This document shows, in pieces, positions 1 through 13,430 of a stretch of DNA of 62,000 bases (position 1 is its first letter; each line of letters opens with the position of its first letter). The translations under genes were made by a program, and so were the position numbers. The notes under the pieces are model-generated. The model was not told the DNA's origin. It was given only the letters and a program-made list of their open reading frames with translations, and made no database searches. Location: contig NC_135571.1 of the NCBI RefSeq assembly GCF_964340395.1, forward strand, positions 13,728,546-13,790,545. Reading direction: 5' to 3'. The stretch is from Glandiceps talaboti (Eukaryota; Hemichordata; Enteropneusta; Spengelidae).

Positions 1-479
1 CACATGTGCTGTCACGTGACAGATATATATATAGAGACAATGATTCATATTCAAACCATGTAGAAGAGAGGGTAGTCTAAATATAGTTTCTTGTTGTATT
101 CAGCTGTTTTTGTTTTTCAATTCACAGTTGTCGACATTATGGTACTGAGCTTGTCCGTTGAATTAGATATCAGCTTTTCTCTTGGCAGCAAATTATACCG
201 ACTACCTTTACTTTAACCATAGAGGGTAACACAGTGGAAGTACGGTGACAATAACCTTTTATTATTTCTGTGTGTATTACGTAAATGATTTGACGAAGTG
301 AATATTAGAACTGCTGAAATGGAAATTGCGGTCGTGTATTTCCGATCTGTGTAGCTAAATATCCTTGTTCTTATACTAAATGACTGCTGCGATCAGTCGG
401 CTATTTGGTTTTAAGGAACTTAACACATTTTTAGCGACAAAGACAACTGTTTAAAACGGAAGGCCGGGAAGAATTTGAC

Positions 480-3400
480 ATGATGTTATTTGACCATAGA
501 ATTGTAAAGCCTTTGTACCAGTGGTTATGGATTCTATACCCATTGTGGTTGGTGATCATATTGAAAGGTATGTAAATAGAAGGAATGTATAATGACAAAA
601 CAGTATTCCTACTTTAGCTGTGACCAGTGTCATCAACTCATGTCAGTATACTCTATCTTTTGAGTTAGTTCACTGACATTTCTGTGTAGACTTTGTGTCA
701 ATTGGGTAGAACATACATGTATGACCCATGTAGCAATGGTACGGTCAAACAGTTCACCGTGACACCTGATGGGATCATAGATACATACCAATTGACATGT
801 GCCACCGGTTTGTTGTATAAGACAATGTCAATGGGAATGTGGGAAGGGAAAATAACACAATTAAATGGTGTCACTATAGTCATTATGAATGTATAAACAA
901 GTACATGAAGCCATAAAGAATTTGTTTTGTAGACTAAATGCTTTGTGTGATGATAATGCGTACATACAATAATTTGTTACATAACGTGAAATGTTGAAGC
1001 ATGCATATAAAAGAATGCATTTCGACACACATCTGTTCATATCATTCAATAAATGTCAAACAATATCCATCAATCATAGAAAATTTGACATTTCAAAGTC
1101 GTCAATCATAACCATAATTGTACCCCAATCTTTTAGTGACTAGTAACCCGGATGTGACTGAAACACGAATCTTCAGGCGAGACTTTGTTATCCATTTGGT
1201 AAAATGTGTAAAATTATAAATTATATCACTATCATTATCAATTATTAATAATTACAAAAATTTCAGAAAAAGAAACAACTCCGACTTTGAGAGTCTACGC
1301 AAAACTTTATAAATTGTTAGGAATCTATGCTTTATTGTAAGTTGTAAATCATATTCTCTGTTAGGGACGATCGTACAATGTCACACAAGTTAGATAAATT
1401 AACTTGGTTTGTTTAAGAGGGGGGGGGGGGGGGTTGGCGTCCTTGCGATTACTGAATTTCACTTTCGCACTTCCAACCAAATTTTGAAAACTTTCACGTC
1501 TTCAATGATAACAGATTTTGTACCATTTACTACTGAGGTGTTGATAAGTTGTGATATTATTATAATTTACTTTAACCTTACTTCTAATGTGACATACACG
1601 GCTGGGGTTCCGGTAATATTTTAATGTGTTTACCGTGTTTTACATTGGATTAATCGTACATTGTAGTGATGTGACTGCTACAATGGTTTACATCATATAT
1701 AAACATAATTGTGTCGCACTTGTGAAAGTCCGTTTAGGGAGAGGGGTAGGTGGTTTTGTCCTAAACGAACGAAGTTCTTTTAGTGCAGCGGTCTGAGGAT
1801 TTATTGAGCTAGTGCGACTGTCTCTATACGGCCTACCCTCTTTTAAAACACCCTTCAAAACATGTACATGTATATGAGCTCTGGTTTGCAAGAATGACGT
1901 ACTCATACATTGTCATTTTTGACTCATAACTGATGACGAGTTCAAACACAACTCATTTCTCTGGAATGTTCGTGTAAAAGTTACTAATTTGCATGACGAT
2001 GTACCAGCCTTTTCACCTGTTTACAATTTGCTGGTATCCATGTTACCGTCCTTGAATAGTAGCTAGCTATTACATACACATACACACTCCACCAACGAGG
2101 GTCTATGGTTACGTATGTATACATTATCGCTCAGACCACCAAACACTGATATTACACCATAGACCTGTATGGTCTATGATTATACCTAATCAGTATACGA
2201 ATTTGATATGATAATCTCCCAGAGGGTCAGATGGTAGATTAACTTTGAGCGAATCCAATACCTTGGATAAGATGTGAAGTCTTTTCATCAAGATAAAAGG
2301 GATAGACATGGAAGTACTGTGGTACTTCCATGGAATAAAGGAAAGAACTGGACACAGTCATGGAAGTACCGCCCATGATGCAGTCAATAACGAATATTCA
2401 GTCGGAAGGAAAGGCTGGTCAGGCAAAGAAAAAGAATAGAAAGTTCATTGTTATTAAACCACAAACAAATCATATTAAATCAAATCACCACTATGATCGT
2501 TGGACCTGGTGTATTGCTTTGACATCATAGCTAGCGCCCTCTATCAACACACTACCTTCACACAATCCGGGACATACAATTAACCGCTAATCTAATAAAT
2601 ACAGACTATTTCACCATCACCTAACCATCTCTTTCAGATGTTGAAGGTACACGACATCGTCGAAATGTTATCCAGTTGGCGGACATGATCGACTGTACGA
2701 CAAATGTCGGCATTCTAGGGGCTGGGCTGGATTATCTTAGTTACGGTTGTTACTGTGGACCTGGCGGAGAGGGTGAGCCAGTTGATGGAACGGATGCGTA
2801 AGTACCGTGACGTCACACCCTAGACATCTACAACAAATTTCAAATTTTGGTTTGAGTCAGATATTTAGAAAAGACACAGTCCCTCTATCATTCACGTACA
2901 CCGTGACGGTGCGCAGCGCCCTCACACATCGGTTAAACCCGTTACATATGCCGGTGAGGGCGGCGTGACACGACGTATCTAAAGAGTCTATTTCTTATTC
3001 CTATCAGTACACGTATAGTAATTGACAGCTGTCAATCATTTTCTTCTTATATTTCTAAGGTGAACACAAACTAAAGCTATATTTGCGACATGTTGAATGA
3101 ACGTTAGTTTAACCAGGGATCTATTATTATCGAAATAATAGATCCATGCTTTAACTATACTCACAGTGGGATGGCATTTCTGATCTAAATCCATGGTTTA
3201 ACTACACTCACAGTGGGATGGCATTTCTAATCTAGAGCCATGGTTTAACTACACTCACAGTGGGATGGCATTTCTGATCTAGATCCATGCTTTAACTATA
3301 CTCACAGTGGGATGGCATTTCTGATCTAGATCCATGGTTTAACTACACTCACAGTGGGATGGCATTTCTAATCTAGATCCATGGTTTAACTACACTCACA

Positions 3401-6400
3401 GTGGGATGGCATTTCTGATCTAGATCCATGGTTTAACTACACTCACAGTGGGATGGCATTTCTAATCTAGATCCATGGTTTAACTACACTCACAGTGGGA
3501 TGGCATTTCTGATCTAGATCCATGGTTTAACTATACTCACAGTGGGATGGCATTTCTGATCTAGATCCATGGTTTAACTACACTCACAGTGGGATGGCAT
3601 TTCTGATCTAGATCCATGGTTTAACTATACTCACAGTGGGATGGCATTTCTAATCTAGATCCATGGTTTAACTACACTCACAGTGGGATGGCATTTCTGA
3701 TCTAGATCCATGGTTTAACTACACTCACAGTGGGATGGCATTTCTAATCTAGATCCATGGTTTAACTACACTCACAGTGGGATGGCATTTCTGATCTAGA
3801 TCCATGGTTTAACTACACTCACAGTGGGATGGCATTTCTGATCTAGATCCATGGTTTAACTATACTCACAGTGGGATGGCATTTCTAATCTAGATCCATG
3901 GTTTAACTACACTCACAGTGGGATGGCATTTCTGATCTAGATCCATGGTTTAACTACACTCACAGTGGGATGGCATTTCTAATCTAGAGCCATGGTTTAA
4001 CTACACTCACAGTGGGATGGCATTTCTGATCTAGATCCATGGTTTAACTACACTCACAGTGGGATGGCATTTCTGATCTAGATCCATGGTTTAACTACAC
4101 TCACAGTGGGATGGCATTTCTGATCTAGATCCATGGTTTAACTACACTCACAGTGGGATGGCATTTCTGATCTAGATCCATGGTTTAACTACACTCACAG
4201 TGGGATGGCATTTCTGATCTAGATCCATGGTTTAACTACACTCACAGTGGGATGGCATTTCTGATCTAGATCCATGGTTTAACTACACTCACAGTGGGAT
4301 GGCATTTCTGATCTAGATCCATTGTTTAACTACACTCACAGTGGGATGGCATTTCTGATCTAGATCCATGGTTTAACTGTACTCACAGTGGGATGGCATT
4401 TCTGATCTAGATCCATTGTTTAACTACACTCACAGTGGGATGGCATTTCTGATCTAGATCCATGGTTTAACTACACTCACAGTGGGATGGCATTTCTGAT
4501 CTAGATCCATGGTTTAACTATACTCACAGTGGGATGGCATTTCTGATCTAGATCCATTGTTTAACTACACTCACAGTTGGATGGCATTTCTGATCTAGAT
4601 CCATGGTTTAACTACACTCACAGTTGGATGGCATTTCTGATCTAGATCCATGGTTTAACTATACTCACAGTTGGATGGCATTTCTGATCTAGATCCATGG
4701 TTTAACTATACTCACAGTGGGATGGCATTTCTGATCTAGATCCATGGTTTAACTATACTCACAGTGGGATGGCATTTCTGATCTAGATCCATTGTTTAAC
4801 TACACTCACAGTGGGATGGCATTTCTGATCTAGATCCATGGTTTAACTACACTCACAGTGGGATGGCATTTCTGATCTAGATCCATGGTTTAACTACACT
4901 CACAGTGGGATGGCATTTCTGATCTAGATCCATGGTTTAACTATACTCACAGTGGGATGGCATTTCTGATCTAGATCCATGGTTTAACTGTACTCACAGT
5001 GGGATGGCATTTCTGATCTAGATCCATTGTTTAACTACACTCACAGTGGGATGGCATTTCTGATCTAGATCCATGGTTTAACTACACTCACAGCGGGATG
5101 GCATTTCTGATCTAGATCCATGGTTTAACTACACTCACAGTGGGATGGCATTTCTGATCTAGATCCATGGTTTAACTACACTCACAGTGGGATGGCATTT
5201 CTGATCTAGATCCATGGTTTAACTACACTCACAGTGGGATGGCATTTCTGATCTAGATCCATGGTCTAACTACACTCACAGTGGGATGGCATTTCTGATC
5301 TAGATCCATGGTTTAACTACACTCACAGTAGGATGGCATTTCTGATCTAGATCCATTGTTTAACTACACTCACAGTGGGATGGCATTTCTGATCTAGAGC
5401 CATGGTTTAACTACACTCACAGTGGGATGGCATTTCTGATCTAGATCCCCAGTTTAACTATACTCACAGTGGGATGGCATTTCTGATCTAGATCCATGGT
5501 TTAACTACACTCACAGTGGGATGGCATTTCTAATCTAGATCCATGCTTTAACTATACTCACAGTGGGATGGCATTTCTGATCTAGATCCATGGTTTAACT
5601 ACACTCACAGTGGGATGGCATTTCTGATCTAGATCCATGGTTTAACTACATTCACAGTGGGATGGCATTTCTGAACTAGATCCATGGTTTAACTACACTC
5701 ACAGTGGGATGGCATTTCTGATCTAGATCCATGGTTTAACTGTACTCACAGTGGGATGGCATTTCTGATCTAGATCCATGGTTTAACTACACTCACAGTG
5801 GGATGGCATTTCTGATCTAGATCCATGGTTTAACTACACTCACAGTTGGATGGCATTTCTGATCTAGATCCATGGTTTAACTATACTCACAGTTGGATGG
5901 CATTTCTGATCTAGATCCATGGTTTAACTATATTCACAGTTGGATGGCATTTCTGATCTAGATCCATGGTTTAACTATACTCACAGTTGGATGGCATTTC
6001 TGATCTAGATCCATGGTTTAACTATATTCACAGTTGGATGGCATTTCTGATCTAGATCCATGGTTTAACTACACTCACAGTTGGATGGCATTTCTGATCT
6101 AGATCCATGGTTTAACTATACTCACAGTTGGATGGCATTTCTGATCTAGATCCATGGTTTAACTATACTCACAGTTGGATGGCATTTCTGATCTAGATCC
6201 ATGGTTTAACTACACTCACAGTGGGATGGCATTTCTGATCTAGATCCATGGTTTAACTACACTCACAGTGGGATGGCATTTCTGATCTAGATCCATGGTT
6301 TAACTATACTCACAGTGGGATGGCATTTCTGATCTAGATCCATGGTTTAACTACACTCACAGTGGGATGGCATTTCTGATCTAGATCCATGGTTTAACTA

Positions 6401-9186
6401 CACTCACAGTGGGATGGCATTTCTGATCTAGATCCATGGTTTAACTATACTCACAGTGGGATGGCATTTCTGATCTAGATCCATGGTTTAACTACACTCA
6501 CAGTGGGATGGCATTTCTGATCTAGATCCATGGTTTAACTATACTCACAGTGGGATGGCATTTCTGATCATCAATTTGCTATAGTCTACTAACATCGACC
6601 AATAACTGTTTAGTTTGTGTCTACGTTAGCTGAAACCTTGACTGCCACTCAAGTATGAGTTTTTTGTAACTAAGTGTTGGATTTCAACATGAATGTCAAT
6701 GAAGACTAACAGTTCAAATTAAAAAGAACTTTATACTATGGGAGCAAATTGTTGTGAAAATAAAAAGTAACTTGAATCAACAAAAAATGGACATGTGAAA
6801 GCTTCTTTTTGATGCTATCGAAATCATTGTCTATAATAACTTCTACTGCCATGTACAGGTTTAAAGTGGCACAAGCCGAGTTTATATGCTTACATGAAAA
6901 TACTTATAAAACCTTTGACTTACTATTCTAGTATAATGTTAATATCATGCATACCTTCTATGACATTAAAATTTGTGTTCTGGCATTCTTAGAACTGTTG
7001 ATCACATAAAGTAGATAGTTCCTGTACATTTTTTGATACGTACAATAAATTACATCATCGGATCATTTATAAAATTATATCCTAGTACCAGTTTTTAGTT
7101 CAATCAAATGCAAGAGATGGTTAAATATAGATGAAGTAGAATACTGTCAGTACCTTTTAAACTGCAGAAAAACTTACATTCCAAAACACATTTAAACTCA
7201 CCCTGTGCCCCTTTAATGTTGAGTCCATGTTTTCTTTTACAGGTGTTGCAAAAGCCATGATGAATGTTATGATACTGCAGATGCTGAAGCTGGTTGTAAA
7301 ACAATAGAATTATACCTATCAAGTTATGATTACATAACTGAAAACTGTACTAGTTCAACACCCAAGATTACTTGTAGTAAGTACTGTCCATTTGATGTTA
7401 CTGTTCGACACCTAAGATTACTTGTAGTAAGTACTGCCCGTTTGATGTTACTGTTCAACACCCAAGATTACTTGTAGTAAGTACTGCCCATTTGATGTTA
7501 CTGTTCGACACCCAAGATTACTTGTAGTAAGTACTACCCATTTGATGTTACTGTTCGACACCCAAGATTACTTGTAGTAAGTACAGCCCATTTGCTGTTA
7601 CTGTTCGACACACAAGATTACTTGTAGTAAGTACTGGTCTTTTGATGTTACTGTTCAACACCCAAGATTACTTGTAGTAAGTATTTCCCATTTGATGTTA
7701 CTGTTCGATACCCAAGATTACTAGTAAGTACTGCCCATTTGATGTTACTGTTCGACACCCAAGATTACTTGTAGTAAGTACTGCCCATTTGATGTTACTG
7801 TTTAACACCCAAGATTACTAGTAAGTACTGCCCATTTGATGTTACTGTTTAACACCCAAGATTACTTGTAGTAAGTACTGCCCATTTGATGTTACTGTTC
7901 AACACCCAAGATTACTTGTAGTAAGTACTGCCCGTTTGATGATACTGTTCAACACCCAAGATTATTTGTAGTAAATAAGTACTGCCCGTTTGATGTTACT
8001 GTTTAACACCCAAGATTACTTGTAGTAAGTACTGCCCATTTGATGTTACTGTTCAACACCCAAGATTACTTGTAGTAAGTACTGCCCGTTTGATGATACT
8101 GTTCAACACCCAAGATTACTTGTAGTAAGTACAGCCCATTTGATGTTACTGTTCAACACCCAAGATTACTTGTAGTAAGTACTGCCCATTTGATGTTACT
8201 GTTCAACACCCAAGATTACTAGTAAGTACTGCCCATTTGATGTTACTGTTCGACACCCAAGATTACTAGTAAGTACTGCCCGTTTGATGATACTGTTCAA
8301 CACCCAAGATTACTTGTAGTAAGTACTGCCCATTTGATGTTACTGTTCAACACCCAAGATTACTTGTAGTAAGTACTGCCCATTTGATGTTACTGTTCAA
8401 CACCCAAGATTACTTGTAGTAAGTACTGCCCATTTGATGTTACTGTTCGACACCCAAGATTACTTGTAGTAAGTACAGCCCATTTGGTGTTACTGTTCGA
8501 CACCCAAGATTACTTGTAGTAAGTACTGCCCATTTGATGTTACTGTTCGACACCCAAGATTACTTGTAGTAAGTACAGCCCATTTGATGTTACTGTTCGA
8601 CACCCAAGATTACTTGTAGTAAGTACTGCCCATTTGATGTTACTGTTCGACACCCAAGATTACTTGTAGTAAGTACAGCCCGTTTGATGTTACTGTTCGA
8701 CACCCAAGATTACTTGTAGTAAGTACGTACTGCCCATTTGATGTTACTGTTCGACACCCAAGATTACTTGTAGTAAGTACAGCCCATTTGATGTTACTGT
8801 TTGACACCCAAGATTACTTGTAGTAAGTACAGCCCGTTTGATGTTACTGTTCAACACCCAAGATTACTTGTAGTAAGTACTGCCCGTTTGATGTTACTGT
8901 TCAACACCCAAGATTACTTGTAGTAAGTACTGCCCGTTTGATGTTACTGTTCGACACCCAAGATTACTTGTAGTAAGTACTGCCCGTCAAATTCTAATAT
9001 GTAGTTTTTGTTTTCATTTCAGAACCAGAGGATGAGTACGGTTTACTTGACATAGTTCTAAGATTTGCCCAGTGTAAGGCCGTTGTGTGTGGATGTGATA
9101 AACAACTAGCTATGTGTGTAGCTCAACATCGTAATACATACAATCCCATCAAGTATAAGGACATGGATAAAAAGAAGTGTTCTTGA
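480..9186 (+). CDS. Secreted phospholipase A2 (four exons)
   Basis: This gene encodes a small secreted phospholipase A2, which hydrolyses the sn-2 ester of phospholipids using a His-Asp pair and calcium. The exons are 480-567, 2638-2797, 7243-7376 and 9023-9186 (stop TGA). All introns are GT-AG and the phases agree, giving about 181 residues. Exon 1 encodes a hydrophobic leader after a tandem Met-Met, consistent with a signal peptide. Exon 2 has a basic RHRR stretch, possibly a propeptide cleavage site, then the calcium loop YGCYCGPGG. Exon 3 opens with the catalytic [10 protein letters not shown]. Exon 4 has [15 protein letters not shown], which supplies the second conserved Asp. The starting ATG at 480 was chosen because a frame from the ATG at 527 would not give a leader. 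Cysteine content and length fit the conventional group I/II-like animal sPLA2 fold. Whether it is digestive, defensive or venom-like cannot be told from sequence. Introns 2 and 3 are dominated by satellites. Confidence 0.9.
568..2637. other. PLA2 intron 1
   Basis: This 2.07-kb intron starts with GTATGT and ends with CTTTCAG. It contains a G-tract at about 1419-1432 and otherwise AT-rich unique-looking sequence. The short ORFs inside it show no recognisable domain and are probably chance. Confidence 0.7.
3147..6570. repeat. 47-bp satellite array, about 73 copies
   Basis: Head-to-tail units of 47 bp contain the phrases TAGATCCATGGTTTAACTAC and CACAGTGGGATGGCATTTCT. Units differ by a few substitutions (ACTACAC/ACTATAC/ACTGTAC, GTGGGA/GTTGGA, CATGG/CATTG, CTGATC/CTAATC). 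Variant types are clustered: GTTGGA units group at about 4560-4690 and again at about 5840-6190, as expected from local unequal exchange or slippage. The array lies wholly in intron 2 of the PLA2 gene. The units are contiguous without spacers. Confidence 0.95.
6571..7242. other. PLA2 intron 2, unique 3' part
   Basis: This is AT-rich sequence between the 47-bp array and exon 3, ending in a TTTTCTTTTACAG acceptor. I see no gene in it. Confidence 0.6.
7356..8990 (+). repeat. 50-bp tandem repeat of the PLA2 exon 3 splice donor
   Basis: About 32 head-to-tail units of 50 bp (a few of about 45 bp lacking TTGT) run from the end of exon 3 into intron 3. Each unit carries a copy of the last ~21 exon bases (CAACACCCAAGATTACTTGTA) broken as ACACCCAAGATTACTT plus GTA, followed by the intron start GTAAGTACTG and the phrase CCCATTTGATGTTACTGTT. 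The strong donor context GTA|GTAAGTA is therefore repeated in nearly every unit. The first real copy is the authentic exon 3 end at 7376. Confidence 0.93.
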
Positions 9187-9199
9187 TAAAATGTGCTGA

Positions 9200-9546
9200 C
9201 CAAGCAAAAACATCGTAATTTGACAATAGTTTGACATTGTCACTTGGCAACAATTATTAGCCACCATTTAGAAATTCACGTTGTCACTTGGCAACAATTA
9301 TTAGCCACCATTTATTAGAAACCCACATTGTCACTTGGCTTGTTTATTAGCCACCATTTAAAAACCCACGTTGTCACTTGGCAACAATATTAGCCACCAT
9401 ATAGAAACCCACGTTGTCACTCAGCAACAACTATAAGCCATCATTTAGAAACCCACATTGTCACTTGGCAACAATATTCGGCATAATTTAGAAACTCACG
9501 TCATCACTTGGCAACAATTATTAGCCATCATTTAGAGACTCGCGTC
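9200..9546. repeat. Degenerate ~45-bp tandem repeat in the PLA2 3' flank
   Basis: About seven imperfect units contain the phrases GTCACTTGGCAACAATTATT and AGCCACCATTTAGAAACCCA. They begin just after the PLA2 stop codon and probably lie in the 3' UTR or immediate flank. Units vary in length through small indels. Confidence 0.8.
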
Positions 9547-9766
9547 ACCATAGAAGAGTAGACATATACCTTAGTCGATAATATTACGTACTTGTAAGTG
9601 AAACTGGAAATGAAATTTATATGCATGAATCAATAGCTGGAGTTCGTTATTTGGGAGACTATTACAGCTGTCAATATATCAAATGCAAATACCAGCATTA
9701 AAACCAGGATTGACAGTTTTGACTTATTATATTTTGACTTTGTATTTTATTCTTGAGTAGATATAA

Positions 9767-11093
9767 GGGACCGGTCAGTTTCTTCAGCCGGGGGGGGGGG
9801 GGGCGGTGGATTCTTAAATTGGGCCGACAAAAAATCACTGACCCCCCCCCCCCCCCTATCTGTAAAATCAAAAACAGGCTGACCCCCCCCCCCCATCACT
9901 TAATTCTAAAACATGACTCCCCCCCCCCATATATATATAATATTCACATGACAGGTATTTTTTTATCGTGGCTCAGTGTGGACTGCTTGACTGTCTTGCA
10001 TCTACTTTATAAGATCCCGGGTTAGCACTCTCATAATTGTAATTATTGACTACACAGGGTAAATATATTCTAAAAGGAGTTTAATATCATCTTGACAGTG
10101 AAAGATATTGGAAAGCTTGAGCAAAGAATATGTATATCTCTTATGGGGGGTCCTAGGGGTCTCCCCCTAGAAGCCCTGGAGGTTTTTTACTCTGAAAAGT
10201 CAATTTTGAGACTATTCAGGCCCTTTCAGACAATGATTTCCAAGCTTTACAAGACAGCACCAACATGTAAAAAGAAAAAAAAAATATTTTTGAAATATTA
10301 AGTTTGATAGCATCTTGACAGTAAGAGGTAGGGGGAAGAGCTTGAGACTGGGATGTGTACACCTCATGTATTGGGGGGGGGGGGTCCTAGGGGGTCTCCC
10401 TCTAGAAGTCCTGGAGGTTTTTTACTCTGAAAAGTCAATTTTGAGACTATTCAGACCCTTTCAGACAATAATTTCCAAGCTTTACAAGAAAGACAGGACC
10501 AACATGTAAAAAGCAACTACACAGGGTTGAAATATTTTTGAACTATACTTTGATAGCATCTTGACAGTTAGAGGGGAAGAGCTTGAAACTGGGATATGTC
10601 CACCTTATGTGGGGGATCCAAAGGGGTCTCCCTCTAGAATTTGAAGCCCTGGAGGATTTTTACCCAATTTGTAGGCTATTCAGACCCTTTCAAGCAATAC
10701 CTTAAACCATGCCTTACAAGACAGCACCATCAAGTATCAGAAACTATTCTTTATAACTCACACAGGGTTGAAATATGTTCTTAAAAAGTTAAATGGCATC
10801 ATTATTTACATGTAGTAAAGGTCAGCACATCTACAGGTAGTATCATTGGTAGGGGAGATTTGGAGTTTAAGGCAATTTTAGACTACCTTGGCAAACATTT
10901 CACATCTTTAAAAGACTATCATCTCAAATTAGAATTGGGTGAAAATATTTAAGAAAAGTTTAATACCATTATGACTGTAAATCCACAATTTTGAAAACAG
11001 CATGACCCCCCTACTGCCAATTTCAAAAACAGGGTGACCCCCCCCTCCCCTCCCAATCCACCGCCCCCCAGGCCGAAGAAACTCACCGATCCG
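9767..11093. mobile_element. TIR DNA transposon, non-autonomous, TAA target duplication
   Basis: The left end GGGACCGGTCAGTTTCTTC followed by a G-run and CGGTGGATT is mirrored at the right end by AATCCACCGCCCCCC and GAAGAAACTCACCGATCCG. TAA lies directly outside both ends (9764-9766 and 11094-11096). A 3-bp TWA duplication with GG-starting TIRs is the habit of PIF/Harbinger elements, so that superfamily is inferred. No transposase frame is visible. The interior holds three tandem ~240-bp units and homopolymeric C/G runs. The element is about 1.33 kb. Confidence 0.7.
10084..10800. repeat. Three ~240-bp tandem units inside the TIR element
   Basis: Three diverged units each start near ATCTTGACAGT and contain GGGTCTCCC(C/T)CTAGAA, CCTGGAGG and TCAGACCCTTTCA. 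They make up much of the interior of the surrounding TAA-flanked transposon. The two short in-frame ORFs in units 1 and 2 reflect the repeat rather than a gene. Confidence 0.8.
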
Positions 11094-11096
11094 TAA

Positions 11097-13360
11097 TGTC
11101 ATGTGAATTAGCTCAAGTTGAAACCATGTAATGTAAAGTGGCCATATGGATGAGGATTGGGTATTTATTTTGGATTTTTAATTTATAAAACAATATTATC
11201 ATGGCTTCCCATTTAACTCAATGTAAAACAACATTGACTAAGTCTGTGTTTGTAACTCAATATATTGCTAAAGGCTAAAAGATGTGTAAAATGTTTGTTT
11301 GTTTGTTTGTTTGTTTGTTTGTTTGTTTACAACAAGGATTTGGTATATGTTGGTTCACATTGAGTCTTTAAGTAGCTAGGAAGCCATGAATTAGCTGAAT
11401 TTGAAACCACGTGAGTAAATTGTAACAGATTTAAAATTCCTCCTTAGTCTTACTACTTGCCATACTGCATTCAAGTGCAATCATTGTTAGTTATAATTTG
11501 GTTAGGCCTAATAAAAATAATTGTGTGGTTCCGATTACACTCAATTTTAGAATAGGTGGGGTAGGTAGATTTTTTATTTTATTTTATTAGATATTTATTC
11601 TGTGCGAGTGTCTAGTTCAGGTTTTCCATTGTTTTCCAAATGGTCTCTGTGTTGTTTATTTCTTCCTATCAGATGTACAGCCATTACAGAGTGGAAGAAC
11701 AGTTTTATTTTGTCTTTTCAAGTTGATGTCAGTTTCTGCATCCATTATTTCTGGTGAGACTTCACAATTTTCACAAATTTATTATTTTTTTCTCCACTAT
11801 GTAAAAATAGCTTCAGTGTCAGCATGAAAAACTAGGTGGGGGTCAGGTAACGGGAACCAAACAATTGTTTTCTTTAGGCCTAAAATACAAGAGACTAAAT
11901 TGGACCATTAACTAAATTTCGTAGTAGAAGGACATCGCTTACGGCTCTTTATGGGTGGGGTTCAATGCCCTGAATTGTGTGCACAAGTTAAGCCTGAAAC
12001 CCCCTCCCCATCCACCCCCGTAAAACCCCCATACTCTAGACATCTCAATGTATTAAAGGTACAATGCCCTAGGTTCAAAAAAGTTCCAAAAAAAAAGTTT
12101 GGAATGAATGATCGTTCAAAAAGTTGAATTCCTAACACTACTGACTGAAAGGGAAATAGACATTTGGAATTTGAATGGTCTGTAGATTAACAGAATTAAA
12201 ATAGGAGCTAGTACTAATGATAATTAGAATCACTTTTAATATGGAGCAGAACAACCTAAGTGATAGGAAATGTATGAAAATATTTATTAATTTTTCTTTT
12301 TGATATTCAAATATTCCAAGATGGCAGATGTTTCTTCTTTTCTGCCGAGTTGTTATGAAGTACAGGACGGAGTTTGGATCACAAGCAGTTTGGAAAATAT
12401 ATAATATTAAAGAACACACACACGTACACACGCATACACACATACATACACATGCATGCACACATGCATGCACATACACACGCACACACAATTGGTTGCA
12501 GGTTTCATTTGACAGTCCTATTATCAAAAAGAATAAAAATACAGCGGTCTTTAGAGCAAAACTGCTTGTACTGAAAATGTCAATAGAATGAAAATAGAAT
12601 ACATTAAAAAGAAATTAGTGATAGATGGCTGAATTTGGAAATTTTAATTACTCACAATTTTGATGTCTCTCTCTGGCTTGTATGGAATGGAGGACTTGGA
12701 GCTTGCAGTAGATACCACATAACACAGGGATAGGAGGTATTGTTGTTGACAGATACTTAAATGGTCTGTTACATACATAGTTGAATTCACAGCCTGAGTA
12801 TTAGATGTCAGCTTGCAGGCAAGGATAGAGTTCTGGGTTTATTTATGCAGCATTCTACAGCCAAGTTATATGTTCGTCACGGACAGGAGTATGCAAATTA
12901 TCCATAACTTGCCACATTGTATCTATTGTACCAACCACACTAGATCAGTTGCCACATACTATTGGGTAACAACTGCAGCTACCAGGTGTTCCTTGCAGTA
13001 TATGTAAATTCAACAGACTTGTTTGTCAACTCTTCCACCTGGTAGTCTAATATGCTAATTCACTAATTGAATGGGGTTTAATCTAAAAAATATGGCTAGG
13101 GGAGTGTTTAAATAATAAAACATGCCAGTGAAGGTAATATCACAATTTCTAATTAGTGCCTGTGGAAAGGATGGCACTCTTTACTAAAATTTGATGAGGC
13201 CAAAGCCAAAGAGACTGAAAGTATCATTCCTACCATACATATCACAATGACCTTCCCAACAAGTTTTTTTTTACTTTAAGTTTAAATCATCCATAGATGG
13301 ACAGATGGACACTTTCCACATACACACACTTCACACATCTGCACATACACTTTACACATC

Positions 13361-13430
<70 letters not shown>

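Noticed and set aside
693-1906. Short ORFs in PLA2 intron 1
   Set aside because: No recognisable domain; they overlap on both strands and fall inside a well-supported intron.
3159-6570. Hammerhead ribozyme inside the 47-bp satellite
   Set aside because: CTGATCTAGA resembles part of the core, but there is no GAAA partner or stem arrangement.
3147-8990. Regularly repeated 47-bp and 50-bp units reminiscent of a CRISPR array
   Set aside because: Units are contiguous with no unique spacers, and they lie in introns of a eukaryotic gene.
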